This document shows, piece by piece, positions 25,032 to 33,848 of a stretch of DNA of 64,000 nt. The DNA comes from Opitutaceae bacterium TAV5 (GTDB taxonomy: Bacteria > Verrucomicrobiota > Verrucomicrobiia > Opitutales > Opitutaceae). The DNA lies in NCBI GenBank assembly GCA_000242935.3, contig CP007053.1, positions 2,961,001 to 3,025,000 of the forward strand. Direction: 5' to 3'. The notes beneath the pieces are model-generated. The model was not told the DNA's origin. It worked only from the letters and a program-made list of their open reading frames with translations, and did not search any database. The first letter of the stretch is position 1, and every line of letters begins with the position of its first letter. The translations under genes were made by a program, and so were the position numbers.

Positions 25032-26285
25032 TCAGGGCATCCGGGGGCGGAGACTTTCGCCTTCGCGGAAATCGGGATTGATGAGGATTTGCCGGTCCTG
25101 GGCGCCGGTGTTGAGGAGGCGGAGAACGGCGGCGGCAAACTTGTCCATGGGGGTGACGAGGGTGGCGAGTTTGGGCTGGACGATGCGGGTGAGTTCGGAG
25201 CCGTCGTAGCCGAGGAGCGAGATGTCTTCGGGGACACGCACGCCGAGGCGGGAGAGGCCGAAGAGGGCGCCGGCGGCAGCGTCGTCGGAAATGCCGAAAA
25301 TGGCGGTGGGGCGACGGTTCGCGGGACGCTGTTGCCAGAGATTTTTGATGGTGTGCGCGGAGGCTTCGGAGGAGTTTTCCCAGACGTGGGCGCCGCAGTG
25401 GAGAACTTCGGCTTCGGAGGGGACGTCCAGCCCCAGCTCGCGGGAAATCTGTTCGAAACAGGCCACGCGTTCGATGACTTCGGGGACTTCCTCGGGTTCG
25501 CTGACGAGAAAGAGGATGTGGCGGTGGCCGGCGCGGGTGAGGTGCTGGAGCCCGAGGCGGATGAAGGCGGGGTTGGAGATGCCGACGCTGTTGCAGGAGC
25601 AGCCGGGGAGGGGGGGGCCGATATGGACGGTGCGGTAGCCTTCCTGCGCGAGGAGGTTGTGGAGGTCGATGGTGGCATGGGGAGTGTTGCCGAGAAACAC
25701 CACGCCGCCTTCGGAGGGTCCGAACGAGATCTGGCGTTTGCAGGTCTGCCAGTCGTCTCCGCGGTTGAAGGAGATCAGGGTGAGGGTGGCTCCCTGGGCA
25801 CTGGTCCGGGCGGTAAGGGCGGCGAGGTGGGCGGAGTTGGAATAGCTGGGGAAGTTCGGGGCGATGACGGCGATGTTCCTGAGGGTGGTGTCACTGGCGG
25901 GGCGGCGAGTGATGACGGTGCCGAGGGCGCGTTTGCGCTGGATGAGGCCTTCTTCAACGAGGCCGTCGAGGGCGCGGCGGACGGTGGCCTGCGAGACGTT
26001 GAGGAGATCGATGAGGGTGTTTTCGGGGGTGAGTTTTTCGACGTGTGCAGGGGTGGACCGGATGACGCGGCGGAGCGAGGCGCGGAGCTGGACGTGGAGG
26101 GGGATGCCGTTGTCGCGGTCGAGAACGATGGAGCGAAGGTTTTCTTCCCAATTCCATGCCGGGCTGTTGGTTTCTCGATGGTCTCCCATCTTGTTCAAAA
26201 CGCTGGCAGTCACTCGTCCGCCGCTGGCTTTTCGCGGCGCGGCAGATGTGGTGGTGACTGGGGTGATGAGGTTCGATGAAACCAT
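25032..26285 (-). CDS. GntR-type regulator with LacI-like effector domain
   Basis: Transcription factor of 417 aa. A winged-helix GntR domain (about 48-125: VLDRDNGIPLHVQLRASLRR, then SQATVRRALDGLVEEGLI and the wing KRALGTVITRR) is joined to a periplasmic-binding-type effector domain (about 135-417) with SYSNSAHLAALTA, RAGHRHILFLVSE and VRVPEDISLLGYDG. It has an unusual GCSCNSVGISN segment that is conserved among its paralogues. This architecture is known from arabinose regulators of the AraR type. The start at 26285 is supported by AGGA 4-7 bases upstream. A perfect 30-bp palindrome lies just beyond, at 26293-26322, and is a good autoregulatory operator candidate. It likely controls the cassette from the pseudopilin at 24945 onward. 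Confidence 0.85.
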   Translation of the reverse strand: MVSSNLITPVTTTSAAPRKASGGRVTASVLNKMGDHRETNSPAWNWEENLRSIVLDRDNGIPLHVQLRASLRRVIRSTPAHVEKLTPENTLIDLLNVSQATVRRALDGLVEEGLIQRKRALGTVITRRPASDTTLRNIAVIAPNFPSYSNSAHLAALTARTSAQGATLTLISFNRGDDWQTCKRQISFGPSEGGVVFLGNTPHATIDLHNLLAQEGYRTVHIGPPLPGCSCNSVGISNPAFIRLGLQHLTRAGHRHILFLVSEPEEVPEVIERVACFEQISRELGLDVPSEAEVLHCGAHVWENSSEASAHTIKNLWQQRPANRRPTAIFGISDDAAAGALFGLSRLGVRVPEDISLLGYDGSELTRIVQPKLATLVTPMDKFAAAVLRLLNTGAQDRQILINPDFREGESLRPRMP

Positions 26286-26292
26286 TGTTCCT

Positions 26293-26322
26293 AAGTTTCG
26301 ATTCTTCGAAGAATCGAAACTT
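26293..26322. promoter_or_regulatory. Perfect 30-bp palindrome next to the start of the GntR-type gene
   Basis: Left arm 26293-26307 and right arm 26308-26322 are exact reverse complements with no spacer; the core is GATTCTTCGAAGAATC. It lies immediately upstream of the AGGA ribosome-binding site of the GntR gene at 26285. It could be an operator, or in RNA form a hairpin masking the ribosome-binding site. Confidence 0.65.
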
Positions 26323-26404
26323 GTGGTTTATTCGCAAGCTCAAAATAGGGGTTAATTTATAATGAGTTTGTGGTTAGTAGGTTATGGTGTAATTGTGCCT
26401 GTGA

Positions 26405-27655
26405 TCAACACTTGCTCAGGCTTGGGCCGGGGCGGAATTGAGGGGCAATCAGAATCTGGCGAGGGGGGGATTCAGTGGAATCGTCGGTAGAGCGGGGTTC
26501 GTCGAGCAGTGAAAGGAGGGCGGCGGCAGAGGTGTCCATCGGTGTGACGAGGGTGGCGAGGCGGGGTTGGACGGCCTGGGTGAGCGGGGTGCCGTCGTAC
26601 CCGAGCAGGGAAACATCGTCGGGAATCCGGACTCCGAGGTGGGCGAGGCTGTAAAGGGCGCCGACCACACAGGCGTCGGAAACGCCAAAAAGGGCGGTGG
26701 GGCGCTTGTTCGGAGCACGCTGTTTCCAGAGGGCGGTGACGGCGCGCCCGGAGACTTCGGAGGGATCGTCCCCGAATACGCAACCGCCATGGATGACTTC
26801 GGCGCGGGGGAGGCCGAGCTCCCGGGCGAGTTCCTCAAAATGGCGGACGCGCTCGACGACTTCGGGGTGTTGCTCGGGTTCGCCGACGAGAAAGGCGATG
26901 CGCTGGTGGCCGGCGTCGCGGAGGTGTTCGAGTCCGGTGCGGACGCAGGCGCGATTGTCGATGCCGACGGCGGGGCAACTGCATCCCTCAAGGGGAAGTC
27001 CGATGGCCGCGGTGCGGTAGCCTTGCGTGGCGAGAATATTGTGGAGGTCGTGAATCGTGGCGGGAGGAAAACCGCCGAGAAACAAGACGCCGCCTTCCGC
27101 CGGGGAAAAATCAATGCGGGACCGGGTCGATTGCCAGTCGTCGCCTCTGGTGATGGCGACGAGGGAGACTTTGGTGCCCCGCGCGTTGGCTTGCGTGGTG
27201 ATGGCAGTGAGGTGGGCGGAGTTGGAGTAATTGTCGTTGCCGGGAAAAATGAGCGCGATCCGGGAGACGGCCTGGGTCGTGGCGGGGGCGATGCGCGCCT
27301 GGCCGGATGCCGGGGTGAACGGGGACAAGGTGTTCGGGCGGTTGCGGGTGATGAGGGTGCCGAGCGCCCGGCGGCGCAGGATGAGGCCCTCGTTGACGAG
27401 GCCGTCGAGCGCGGTGCGAATGGTGGCCTGCGAGACGCCGAGGAGCGTCATCAGCGTGTTTTCGGCAGGCAGTTTTTCGACGTGGGCCGGGACGGTTTGG
27501 AGGATGCGGCGGAGGGACGTGCGGATTTGAACGTGCAGCGGAATGCCGCCTTCACGGTCAATGACGATGGCGCGGATGAGTGGTTCCCATTCGAAGCTGG
27601 AAGCGGCAGGAGTGGCGGAGGGGAGTGATGAGTTGTTGGAGGTTGCGTTGTCCAT
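26405..27655 (-). CDS. GntR-type regulator with LacI-like effector domain (paralogue)
   Basis: Transcription factor of about 416 aa and a close paralogue of the one at 25032-26285, encoded in tandem. Winged-helix domain: VIDREGGIPLHVQIRTSLRR, VSQATIRTALDGLVNEGLIL, RRALGTLITRN. Effector domain: NYSNSAHLTAITTQANARG, GCSCPAVGIDNRACVRTGLE, RDAGHQRIAFLVGEPE and VRIPDDVSLLGYDGTPLT. I chose the ATG at 27655; the frame remains open upstream, but it then reads through the transporter remnant on the other strand. The CSC motif is conserved here too. Next to it on the plus strand lies a fragment of a transporter gene. Target genes are unknown, but the GH gene at 27908 or the cassette at 24-25 kb are candidates. 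Confidence 0.84.
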   Translation of the reverse strand: MDNATSNNSSLPSATPAASSFEWEPLIRAIVIDREGGIPLHVQIRTSLRRILQTVPAHVEKLPAENTLMTLLGVSQATIRTALDGLVNEGLILRRRALGTLITRNRPNTLSPFTPASGQARIAPATTQAVSRIALIFPGNDNYSNSAHLTAITTQANARGTKVSLVAITRGDDWQSTRSRIDFSPAEGGVLFLGGFPPATIHDLHNILATQGYRTAAIGLPLEGCSCPAVGIDNRACVRTGLEHLRDAGHQRIAFLVGEPEQHPEVVERVRHFEELARELGLPRAEVIHGGCVFGDDPSEVSGRAVTALWKQRAPNKRPTALFGVSDACVVGALYSLAHLGVRIPDDVSLLGYDGTPLTQAVQPRLATLVTPMDTSAAALLSLLDEPRSTDDSTESPPRQILIAPQFRPGPSLSKC

Positions 27656-27740
27656 TGCGCGGGAAACCGATTGTGCCGGTTCGATGCATGATGGCGGAGG
27701 ATGTTGCAGGCAACGGCAATAGCTGGATTGGGGCGGCCAG

Positions 27741-27875
27741 GGCTTGGCGGCCTGGTGGAAGCGTCCGAATGCGATCCTGGCGGTCCGGCTGGGTCTTCTC
27801 TGGGCCGATCTCGAGGACTCGTTCGAGCGAGTCCCGCGCCCGCGCGACACCGAGGGGCCGAACGCCGCGCCGTGA
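27741..27875 (+). pseudogene. Decayed 3' end of a transporter gene like that at 14741-16102
   Basis: A plus-strand frame without a start reads GLAAWWKRPNAILA, then VRLGLLWADLEDSFERVPRP and EGPNAAP, ending in TGA at 27873. The intact transporter has GLAAWRKRPNAIMA, then about 45 residues, then VRLGLLWADLEDSFERVPRP and EGPNSAP before its stop. The remnant therefore carries an internal in-frame deletion and has lost everything upstream. It lies beside the GntR paralogue, which suggests that a whole cassette with its own transporter once stood here. Confidence 0.82.
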
Positions 27876-27907
27876 GAGGACGTCGAAGTTTGCCGAGGGC
27901 GGTTGCA

Positions 27908-30559
27908 TCAGGGACAGACAAAGATAGGCCAGAGATCGGGGGTCTTTTGGTCGCCGAGGCCGTCGGAGAGCTTGACCCATTGCTTGCGGCCCTTGGCGTC
28001 ATTGTCGTTCACGATGAATGTGAGGCGGAAGCTGTCGGAGGGCGGTTTCCCGTCCTTGCCGCCGAGCGCGGCCCACGGCAGGCGGATGCGATAGGTGGCG
28101 GCGGCGGATTGGTCGCGCGAGACGGTGTAGTTGACCGGCGGATCCAGGCGTCCGAGCGGGAGGGCGCTGTCGGGCGTGGTGGAAAAGACCCAGCCGCCGG
28201 TCTTGCCGTCGTTGCCGAGCGCGAGGCCGAGTTCGATGTAGCCTGAATCGGTTTCAAGCAGCCGGATGCCGATCTGGAGGCTGTCCCCGGCCCAGAGTTC
28301 TTCCCGGATGTTGGTCTGGTGATGGACATCGTCACGGGCGACCACCTCGATGTGCAGGGCCGCGCCATCATGGGCGATACGGGCGGTGGCGCTGAGGTCG
28401 CCGGGGCCGTGCCAGTGCATGGCGGGCAAGGGCTCGGCGGAGTAGAGGTTGAAGATGTCGGTCTGGCGGTCGAGCCGGGCGAGGGGAGGGAGGCTTCCGA
28501 TCCCGGAACCGGAGGCGAGCGCGGGGACTTGTTTCGCGAGAACGAGGGGGATGCGTGCCGGCAGGTCAAGACCGGCTTCCGGGATGGAAAGGTGGAGATT
28601 GAGCACAGGACGGTGCTTGTCGTTGGATGATGGCGGCGGGGATGCCGGGGCGAGGTGCAGGTCGAGCGATTGGCGAACGGTTTCACCGGGCTTGAGGGTG
28701 ATTGGCGGATGGTCCGCGGGCAGGGTGAGGCCGGGGAGGTCGGAGGTGAGCCGGAGTTGCGCGGTGGCGGCGGCAGCGAGTGGATTTGATATCTGGATAC
28801 GCAGGGGGGAGGGCGCATCGGGGATGAGGACGAGAAGCGGCGGTGCGTCGAGGATGGGCTTGATAACGAGGCGTGGAGCCTGGTCGTGGTTTATATGAAC
28901 ATAAACGGGCTCACGGGAGAGGTCGATCACGGCGCCCTGATCGGTGATGGAGGCGGGAAGGGGGTTGCCCATGAGGTTGAGCACTTGAGTTATGCGAGCT
29001 TGTGAGTTGTCCGTGCCGAGCCAGACCGGGACGTTTCGGCTGGAACCTTCCTGCCAGAGGACAAGGACGTGCGAGGCGTGTTGGCCGGCCGGGGAGTCCG
29101 TCCGTTCGTAAAGGTGCGCCCACGTGCCGGGAGGAAGCTCGGCGGCGGGAAGGGAGCTGTGGTAGCGGGCGGAGCCGAGTTCGCGGATGAGGTTTTGGTA
29201 GGCGGACCAGGCGGGTTTGGGCTGGCCGTCGTAGCGCGTCAGGCCGAAGTGGTGTTCGGGTTCGCGCGGATCGAGGCCGTCGTCGCGGAGGTTGTACCAG
29301 AAGTAGGCGGAGATGCCCTGCGCGGGCGAGGTCGTGAGCTTTTTCACGAGGGTGAGAGCCTGCTCATGTTCTCCACCGGCGAGAAGGGTGTGGTGCCCGC
29401 CTTCGTTGATCCAGAGCGGCATGTCGGGAGAGAGGTTTGCCAGGTGCTCGCCGACTTCGGCCCGGCGGGTGAGGAACTGGGCAAAGGTATGGTAATCATG
29501 ATACGCAAAAACGTCCCAGTTGGACTTGTCGGCCCTGGCGACAAACGTTTGGACGAAGTCGGGATTGGGCTGGCGCTTGACCATGGCGAGGCCGCCGTTG
29601 AGGACCTGGGCGCGCGGGGAGGCTTTTTTGATGAGGGCGGAGCTTGTGTTAAAAAGCTCGATATACTGTTCGGTGGTGGCGCGCCAGAAGCTGATGTCGG
29701 GCTCGTTCCAGATTTCCCAATAGCGGGCGCGCTCGCCGTAGCGTTCCATGACGGTGCGGACGTAAGTGTGCCACGGGGTGAGGCGGGGGGCGGTTTTGTT
29801 CCAGTCGTTCCAGTCCTTGGCGTTGGGGTCGCCGGTGGAGGCCCAGCGGGTGGTGTAGGCGAAGATGGGCTGGATTTCGATGCCGAGCGGGGTGAGGGTG
29901 TCGAGGACTTGGTCGGCGGCTTTCCAGTTCCATTGTCCCTCGGAGGGCTGGGTGCTTTCCCAGCCGGCGAGTTCGGTGCGGATAATATCGATACCGAGGC
30001 GGTCGGCGAGGGCGGCTTCTTTTTCGAAGAGGGGCGTGCCGATGTGGCGGCGCATGTGGGAGCAGAGGCCGTAGCGGAAGTGCCGGCCGGTGCTGCGCGG
30101 AGTGTGGCCGACGGAAAAGGTGCGCGTCTGGCGGTCGATCAGGGCGTCGCTGGTGTCGCGGAGTTCGAGGGCGACTTCGTGCCAGCCAAGGGCGGATGGC
30201 GTGTGATCGAGGTTGATGACGGCGTTGTCGCCAGGTGGGATTGCAGGGACGGGGATTTCTCCGGAGGGAGCGGGTGTATCGGACGGGTTCGCTTGCGGCC
30301 AGGCGGAGACTGTCCAGACCAGACGGGAACCGCTCAAGGGAGTTGTCGTGGAGGGATTGACCAGCGTGATTCTCCATTTCAGGGATTCGCCGGGAGCGTA
30401 AACTTCCACGGGCTGGCCGGTGCGGATTTTGCGAATGGCGGACGGTGGCCGGGTTCCTGGCGGATTTGCCGCGTGCGATGCAACGGGATCAACGATACAG
30501 GCGAGCGCGGTCAGAGCCGCAAGGGAGACGAGGCGAAGCGGGGGATGTGAAAATTTCAC
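27908..30559 (-). CDS. Clan GH-A glycosidase (GH39-like) with C-terminal CBM9-like domain
   Basis: Secreted enzyme of 883 aa. Signal peptide (LVSLAALTALACIVDPVASHA), a beta-sandwich (about 35-150), a TIM barrel (about 155-480), beta domains and a C-terminal CBM9/DOMON-like domain (about 690-883, with RIAHDGAALHIEVVARDD and GDSLQIGIR). The acid/base Glu is in YWEIWNEPDISFW (about 281) and the nucleophile Glu in LWINEGGHH (about 385). The start is GTG at 30559 and overlaps the TGA of the LamG-like gene by four bases (GTGA), so translation is probably coupled. The architecture matches that of 16149-18875. Xylosidase or related activity is possible but not provable from sequence. Confidence 0.82.
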   Translation of the reverse strand: MKFSHPPLRLVSLAALTALACIVDPVASHAANPPGTRPPSAIRKIRTGQPVEVYAPGESLKWRITLVNPSTTTPLSGSRLVWTVSAWPQANPSDTPAPSGEIPVPAIPPGDNAVINLDHTPSALGWHEVALELRDTSDALIDRQTRTFSVGHTPRSTGRHFRYGLCSHMRRHIGTPLFEKEAALADRLGIDIIRTELAGWESTQPSEGQWNWKAADQVLDTLTPLGIEIQPIFAYTTRWASTGDPNAKDWNDWNKTAPRLTPWHTYVRTVMERYGERARYWEIWNEPDISFWRATTEQYIELFNTSSALIKKASPRAQVLNGGLAMVKRQPNPDFVQTFVARADKSNWDVFAYHDYHTFAQFLTRRAEVGEHLANLSPDMPLWINEGGHHTLLAGGEHEQALTLVKKLTTSPAQGISAYFWYNLRDDGLDPREPEHHFGLTRYDGQPKPAWSAYQNLIRELGSARYHSSLPAAELPPGTWAHLYERTDSPAGQHASHVLVLWQEGSSRNVPVWLGTDNSQARITQVLNLMGNPLPASITDQGAVIDLSREPVYVHINHDQAPRLVIKPILDAPPLLVLIPDAPSPLRIQISNPLAAAATAQLRLTSDLPGLTLPADHPPITLKPGETVRQSLDLHLAPASPPPSSNDKHRPVLNLHLSIPEAGLDLPARIPLVLAKQVPALASGSGIGSLPPLARLDRQTDIFNLYSAEPLPAMHWHGPGDLSATARIAHDGAALHIEVVARDDVHHQTNIREELWAGDSLQIGIRLLETDSGYIELGLALGNDGKTGGWVFSTTPDSALPLGRLDPPVNYTVSRDQSAAATYRIRLPWAALGGKDGKPPSDSFRLTFIVNDNDAKGRKQWVKLSDGLGDQKTPDLWPIFVCP

Positions 30560-31290
30560 GGGACGGCGGTGACATCGATGTTGTCGAGGAAGAGGATGGC
30601 GGCGCCATGGCGGTCAACCGGGGCGAAGTCGGCGACGGTGGAAAGGCGGTCGATGGACTTGGGCGCGGAGGCGAGCCAGGGAACGGCGTTGGCGACTTTT
30701 TTGCCGTCAAGCCAAAGGTCGAGGGTGCGGGCGGTGATGTCGAGTTCTGCCTTGAGAGCGTGCCATTTGCCGGGTTGGTAAGCTCCCACCGTGAGGCGGG
30801 TGGTGTCGCCTTTGTTGGCGTGGAGGATGATTTTGCCATCGGCAAGAAGGACGGCGGCGGCCGAGCTGTCCCAGGAGCCGCCGAGGAAGTGAATGCCGAG
30901 GAAGGGCGGCTCGACGGGAACCAGAAACTCCCAGGAGAGAGTCAGGCGTCCGGAGGTTGGGGCCTTGTCTTTCCAGGGGAATACCAGACTCGAACTTTTG
31001 TTAAGGGCCGGAGAGTTGTCGTGGATGGCGATCACGTTGAGGCGATCTTTTCCGGTGGCGGTGGACTCGGAGCCGGGGAATTGATCGGTGATCTCGATGC
31101 GGCCGAATTCGCGTTCAGACGGACCTTCCCACGGAATGATGTGCGGGTAGCGGCCGGAAGCTACGTGGCCAACGGGCAGGGAATCGAAGTTCTCTTTGAC
31201 GAGCGTTTGGGCGGTGAGTGAGGGCAATGGCAGAGTAACCAAAAGTGCGACAAGCATTGCGGATGCGTTAATGAGTGCGGTGGTATTCAT
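30556..31290 (-). CDS. Secreted LamG/concanavalin-like protein
   Basis: Exported protein of 244 aa with a signal peptide (SAMLVALLVTLPLPSLTAQ). The body begins TLVKENFDSLPVGHVASG and ends GAAILFLDNIDVTAVP, with central strands GRLTLSWEFLVPVEPPFLGI and KWHALKAELDITARTLDLWLDGKKV. This last part, a strand followed by LDGKKV, is typical of concanavalin-like jelly-roll glycan-binding domains. It is similar in plan to 21224-21991. It is coupled by a 4-base overlap to the GH39-like gene downstream, and lies 63 bases after the pseudopilin gene. Likely role: extracellular sugar binding next to the enzyme. Confidence 0.75.
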   Translation of the reverse strand: MNTTALINASAMLVALLVTLPLPSLTAQTLVKENFDSLPVGHVASGRYPHIIPWEGPSEREFGRIEITDQFPGSESTATGKDRLNVIAIHDNSPALNKSSSLVFPWKDKAPTSGRLTLSWEFLVPVEPPFLGIHFLGGSWDSSAAAVLLADGKIILHANKGDTTRLTVGAYQPGKWHALKAELDITARTLDLWLDGKKVANAVPWLASAPKSIDRLSTVADFAPVDRHGAAILFLDNIDVTAVP

Positions 31291-31353
31291 GGAGAGAGAA
31301 ATGCGTATTCGGATTGCGAGGAAGGATTGGGCGCGGCTGTTTTGATTCCCGGC

Positions 31354-32064
31354 TTAGAACGCCCGCTCTTCGTTATCCCCGGTTTTAAGCAGATAGTAGT
31401 TGAGGCCGTCTTTCGGGATTGCTTCGACATGACCGTCCACGAACAAGACGTTGTCGCGTCCTTTGTGCCAGAGTGCCTGGAAATCCCGATACATGTAGGC
31501 GTAGTTGCGAATGAATACAGTGCCGGTGTTTGAATCGACGACGAGGGCGGTGATGCTGGGGCGCGTGAATTGGGTGATGCTTCGGGCTGTTGAGATATCG
31601 GTGTCGTTATCGCCAAAGCAGTTCATGCTGTAGGAGAGACGCGGGATGTCGCCGGGGCCGTCCATGTTATAATTGCCTTTGCCAGGATCGTGAAAAACGC
31701 CGCCATAAATCGCGGATATTTTCCCGTTAAAATCGCTGACCGCCGGTTTTTTGTTTTCCATGTAAGGCTGGAGGGCGGTCATCCAGACATCATTGTACCA
31801 ATCGCCGCCTGATGCGCGTGGCGGCGGAAAAAATCCCTTGTTGGCCTCCGCGTAAAGCGACATGGCGACACCGATTTGGCGCAGGTTGCTTTTGCAAACG
31901 GCGGCGCGACCGCTTTTGCGAACTTCACCAACCGTGGGAATGAGGATGGCGGCGAGGATGCCGATGATGGCGATGACGGTGAGCAGCTCAATGAGGGTGA
32001 ATCCACGCCGGATAGAGGATTGGCATATGTTGGTGATGGGCGGGAATTGGATATGCGTTGCCAT
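31354..32064 (-). CDS. Type II pseudopilin-like protein with H-X9-DG motif
   Basis: Protein of 236 aa. The prepilin helix is [21 protein letters not shown] after a short basic leader (SSIRR). [21 protein letters not shown] follows. Near the C-terminus, WHKGRDNVLFVDGHVEAIP contains the exact H-X9-DG motif, followed by DGLNYYLLK. In related phyla this motif marks a large family of pseudopilins associated with processing and secretion. It is closely similar to the protein at 38718-39431. A 36-base repeat with an operator-like palindrome lies about 90-120 bases upstream, identical to one in front of the LacI gene at 40578. It heads the LamG and GH39-like genes. Confidence 0.87.
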   Translation of the reverse strand: MATHIQFPPITNICQSSIRRGFTLIELLTVIAIIGILAAILIPTVGEVRKSGRAAVCKSNLRQIGVAMSLYAEANKGFFPPPRASGGDWYNDVWMTALQPYMENKKPAVSDFNGKISAIYGGVFHDPGKGNYNMDGPGDIPRLSYSMNCFGDNDTDISTARSITQFTRPSITALVVDSNTGTVFIRNYAYMYRDFQALWHKGRDNVLFVDGHVEAIPKDGLNYYLLKTGDNEERAF

Positions 32065-32150
32065 GGGAAGAAGCAGAGTTTGGGTGGACGGGGAAAAAGC
32101 CGGATTCGAATGGAGAAGTGAATTGGGGTTACCTTACAGGCGGGTTTTAG

Positions 32151-32186
32151 AAAGGCAGGGAAAGAAATGGTTGCCATGTAAACCTG
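32151..32186. promoter_or_regulatory. Shared 36-base element with operator-like core GGTTGCCATGTAAACC
   Basis: The 36 bases are identical to 40490-40525. The core (32169-32184) is an imperfect palindrome: GGTTGCCA against GGTTTACA read from the other strand, centred on CATG. It lies about 105 bases upstream of the pseudopilin start at 32064. A near copy lies at 43173-43188. It is probably a LacI-type operator. Confidence 0.6.
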
Positions 32187-32322
32187 CTGCGAGGCCCCTC
32201 TTGTAAGGTGATCAGTTTGGCGGTGAAGAGAGAGGGGCGGCAATCAGGGGACGGAGGAGACTCGCTTTTGGAATCGGGCGCTTTTTGGTTTGCGGAGGCG
32301 GCCAGCAAGGACGGTTTCCTGG

Positions 32323-32790
32323 TCATGGGCGAAGGGTGTTGTCGGGCCATTTCATGAGGTAATAATTCACACCATTTTGGGGCAGGGCTTCAACGTGGCC
32401 GTCGGCACGTACAGTTCGCCGGAGCTGAGACCTTTTGATGGTAAGGGGGACCGAGGCTTGCGGGCTCTGAAAGCTGCCGCCGGCAACGGCGCAGGCGAAA
32501 AGGTTGTCCTGCGTGGCCGTGGACGGATAGGCGGCATCGCCGGTGGGGTTGGCTGTTCCCGATGAGGGATTGGCGTCTCCGAATGCAGTGCAACTAAGGG
32601 TGAGCGGAGTCGCGGCGCCGGTGCTGTCGATGAGCGGGACATTGGAGCCCCCTCCGGGGACGGTGATGTTGTTCCAGCCAGGTACGGTTGTCGGGTTGGC
32701 AGATGATCCGAAGTCGATATAGATCGTAGCGGAATGGCATGCAAGCGGAGCAAGCAACGAGAACGCCAGGATTTTGAGGAATGTTTTCAT
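32323..32790 (-). pseudogene. Chimeric relic: start of a secreted (PEP-CTERM type) gene joined to the end of a pseudopilin gene
   Basis: The frame is open for 155 codons but it joins unrelated parts. The first ~120 residues are a signal peptide (FLKILAFSLLAPLACHSA) and the start of an exported protein (TIYIDFGSSANPTTVPGWNN, common in PEP-CTERM proteins). The last ~28 residues, [20 protein letters not shown] and on to NTLRP, match the end of the pseudopilin at 38718 ([19 protein letters not shown] ... IRP). DNA homology to that pseudopilin stops near 32405. There is no pilin helix and no PEP signal, so neither parent function can be intact. A deletion or recombination between two cassettes best explains it. 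A product might still be exported. Confidence 0.75.
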
Positions 32791-33125
32791 GGTTTTTGAT
32801 GTAATGTTTGGGTGGACTGACGAGGTGAGGACGGCACTTTGGCGGGTGTCGATTTGGTCTGTAAAACCAGATAGCCATGTTTTCGATACAAACTGTATCT
32901 ATATAGTTGTGACATTCAGCATGATGATCCGGCCATTGCCGGGTGGATACAATGAAGGCGCACCGGATGCGGGTGCGTCTTTTTTCAATACGGATGATTC
33001 GATTATTGGGATGAGGGGGAGGACGGTTCAGCGAGAGGCTGATATCGGAGCGTTATGCGCCTTGGAATGGACGGAGTCGGCGGTCTTTTTTCCTCGGTGC
33101 ATAATGAGAGGTGCTGTGGCGTATA
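32791..33125. other. 335-base gap with a possible small transcript
   Basis: No coding frame stands out. A short palindrome GATACAAACTGTATC lies near 32885. A hairpin (32959-32964 with 32972-32977) followed by a T run at 32980-32985 looks like a plus-strand terminator, although no plus-strand gene ends here. A small plus-strand RNA is possible but not shown. The segment is less GC-rich than its surroundings. Confidence 0.35.
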
Positions 33126-33818
33126 TCATTGGCCGTTACCTGAGCGGAGCGCCGCTTTGTGGCGGCGTCGCCAGAAAGCGAGGCAGATCGCGCATGCGCC
33201 GAAGAGCGCGGCATAGGTGACGGGCTCGGGGATGTTCCCTGTTGTGAGGGTGGCGCTCAGTTGCTCGACAGGCGACGAGCCCCCTGTCGGAATGGAAAAT
33301 GCATAAAGGCTGTAGAGACCGCCAGTATCGGCAGGGGCCACCCACGCCATCATAGAATTATCAACTATTGCATCCGAGCGAAAAAAACCGTAGTTTAAGC
33401 CTGATGTGACGATGGAACCTGCATCCGTAACGGTCGGAAACCAGTAGAATGCCAGCAGGTCACCAACATTAAGACCAGGAATATCGGAATATGAATATGT
33501 GCTCAAAGTTCCTCCAAAACCGTTTACCCCGCCCAGATCAACAGCGGTGTAAGTATTGAGAATATATACATTGTCCGCGCCAAAAGTGGAGCCGGTCGAG
33601 AAAGTGGACCCGACAAGCGCCTCGTCTTGGGCGAAACCCGCCCCAGTGGTATCGACGACCAAGACACCGATCACACCAAGAGCCACCGGCGCGCCGGATG
33701 CATCGAATGTCTCAATCTGAAAATCTATGGCAATATTCGCAAGTGACATGCCTGCGCTTGCACATATAATCAGGAAGAGCTTCGTGGTTTTATTCAACAT
33801 GATCATTGTTTTATTCAT
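33126..33818 (-). CDS. PEP-CTERM sorted secreted protein
   Basis: Exported protein of 230 aa. Signal peptide (KLFLIICASAGMSLA), then a beta-rich domain (IAIDFQIETFDASGAPVALG, QDEALVGSTFSTGSTFGADN), then a PEP-CTERM signal: IPEPVTYAALFGACAICLAF followed by WRRRHK. Similar proteins in this phylum are surface-displayed, but I cannot name the domain. It starts 30 bases after the stop of the 1595-aa protein, so the two are almost surely cotranscribed. Base composition is more A+T-rich than that of the other secreted genes, like the 3' part of its upstream neighbour, which suggests a common origin for this block. Confidence 0.82.
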   Translation of the reverse strand: MNKTMIMLNKTTKLFLIICASAGMSLANIAIDFQIETFDASGAPVALGVIGVLVVDTTGAGFAQDEALVGSTFSTGSTFGADNVYILNTYTAVDLGGVNGFGGTLSTYSYSDIPGLNVGDLLAFYWFPTVTDAGSIVTSGLNYGFFRSDAIVDNSMMAWVAPADTGGLYSLYAFSIPTGGSSPVEQLSATLTTGNIPEPVTYAALFGACAICLAFWRRRHKAALRSGNGQ

Positions 33819-33848
33819 ATCTATTTTGTTGTTTTGGTTATTCTGACA

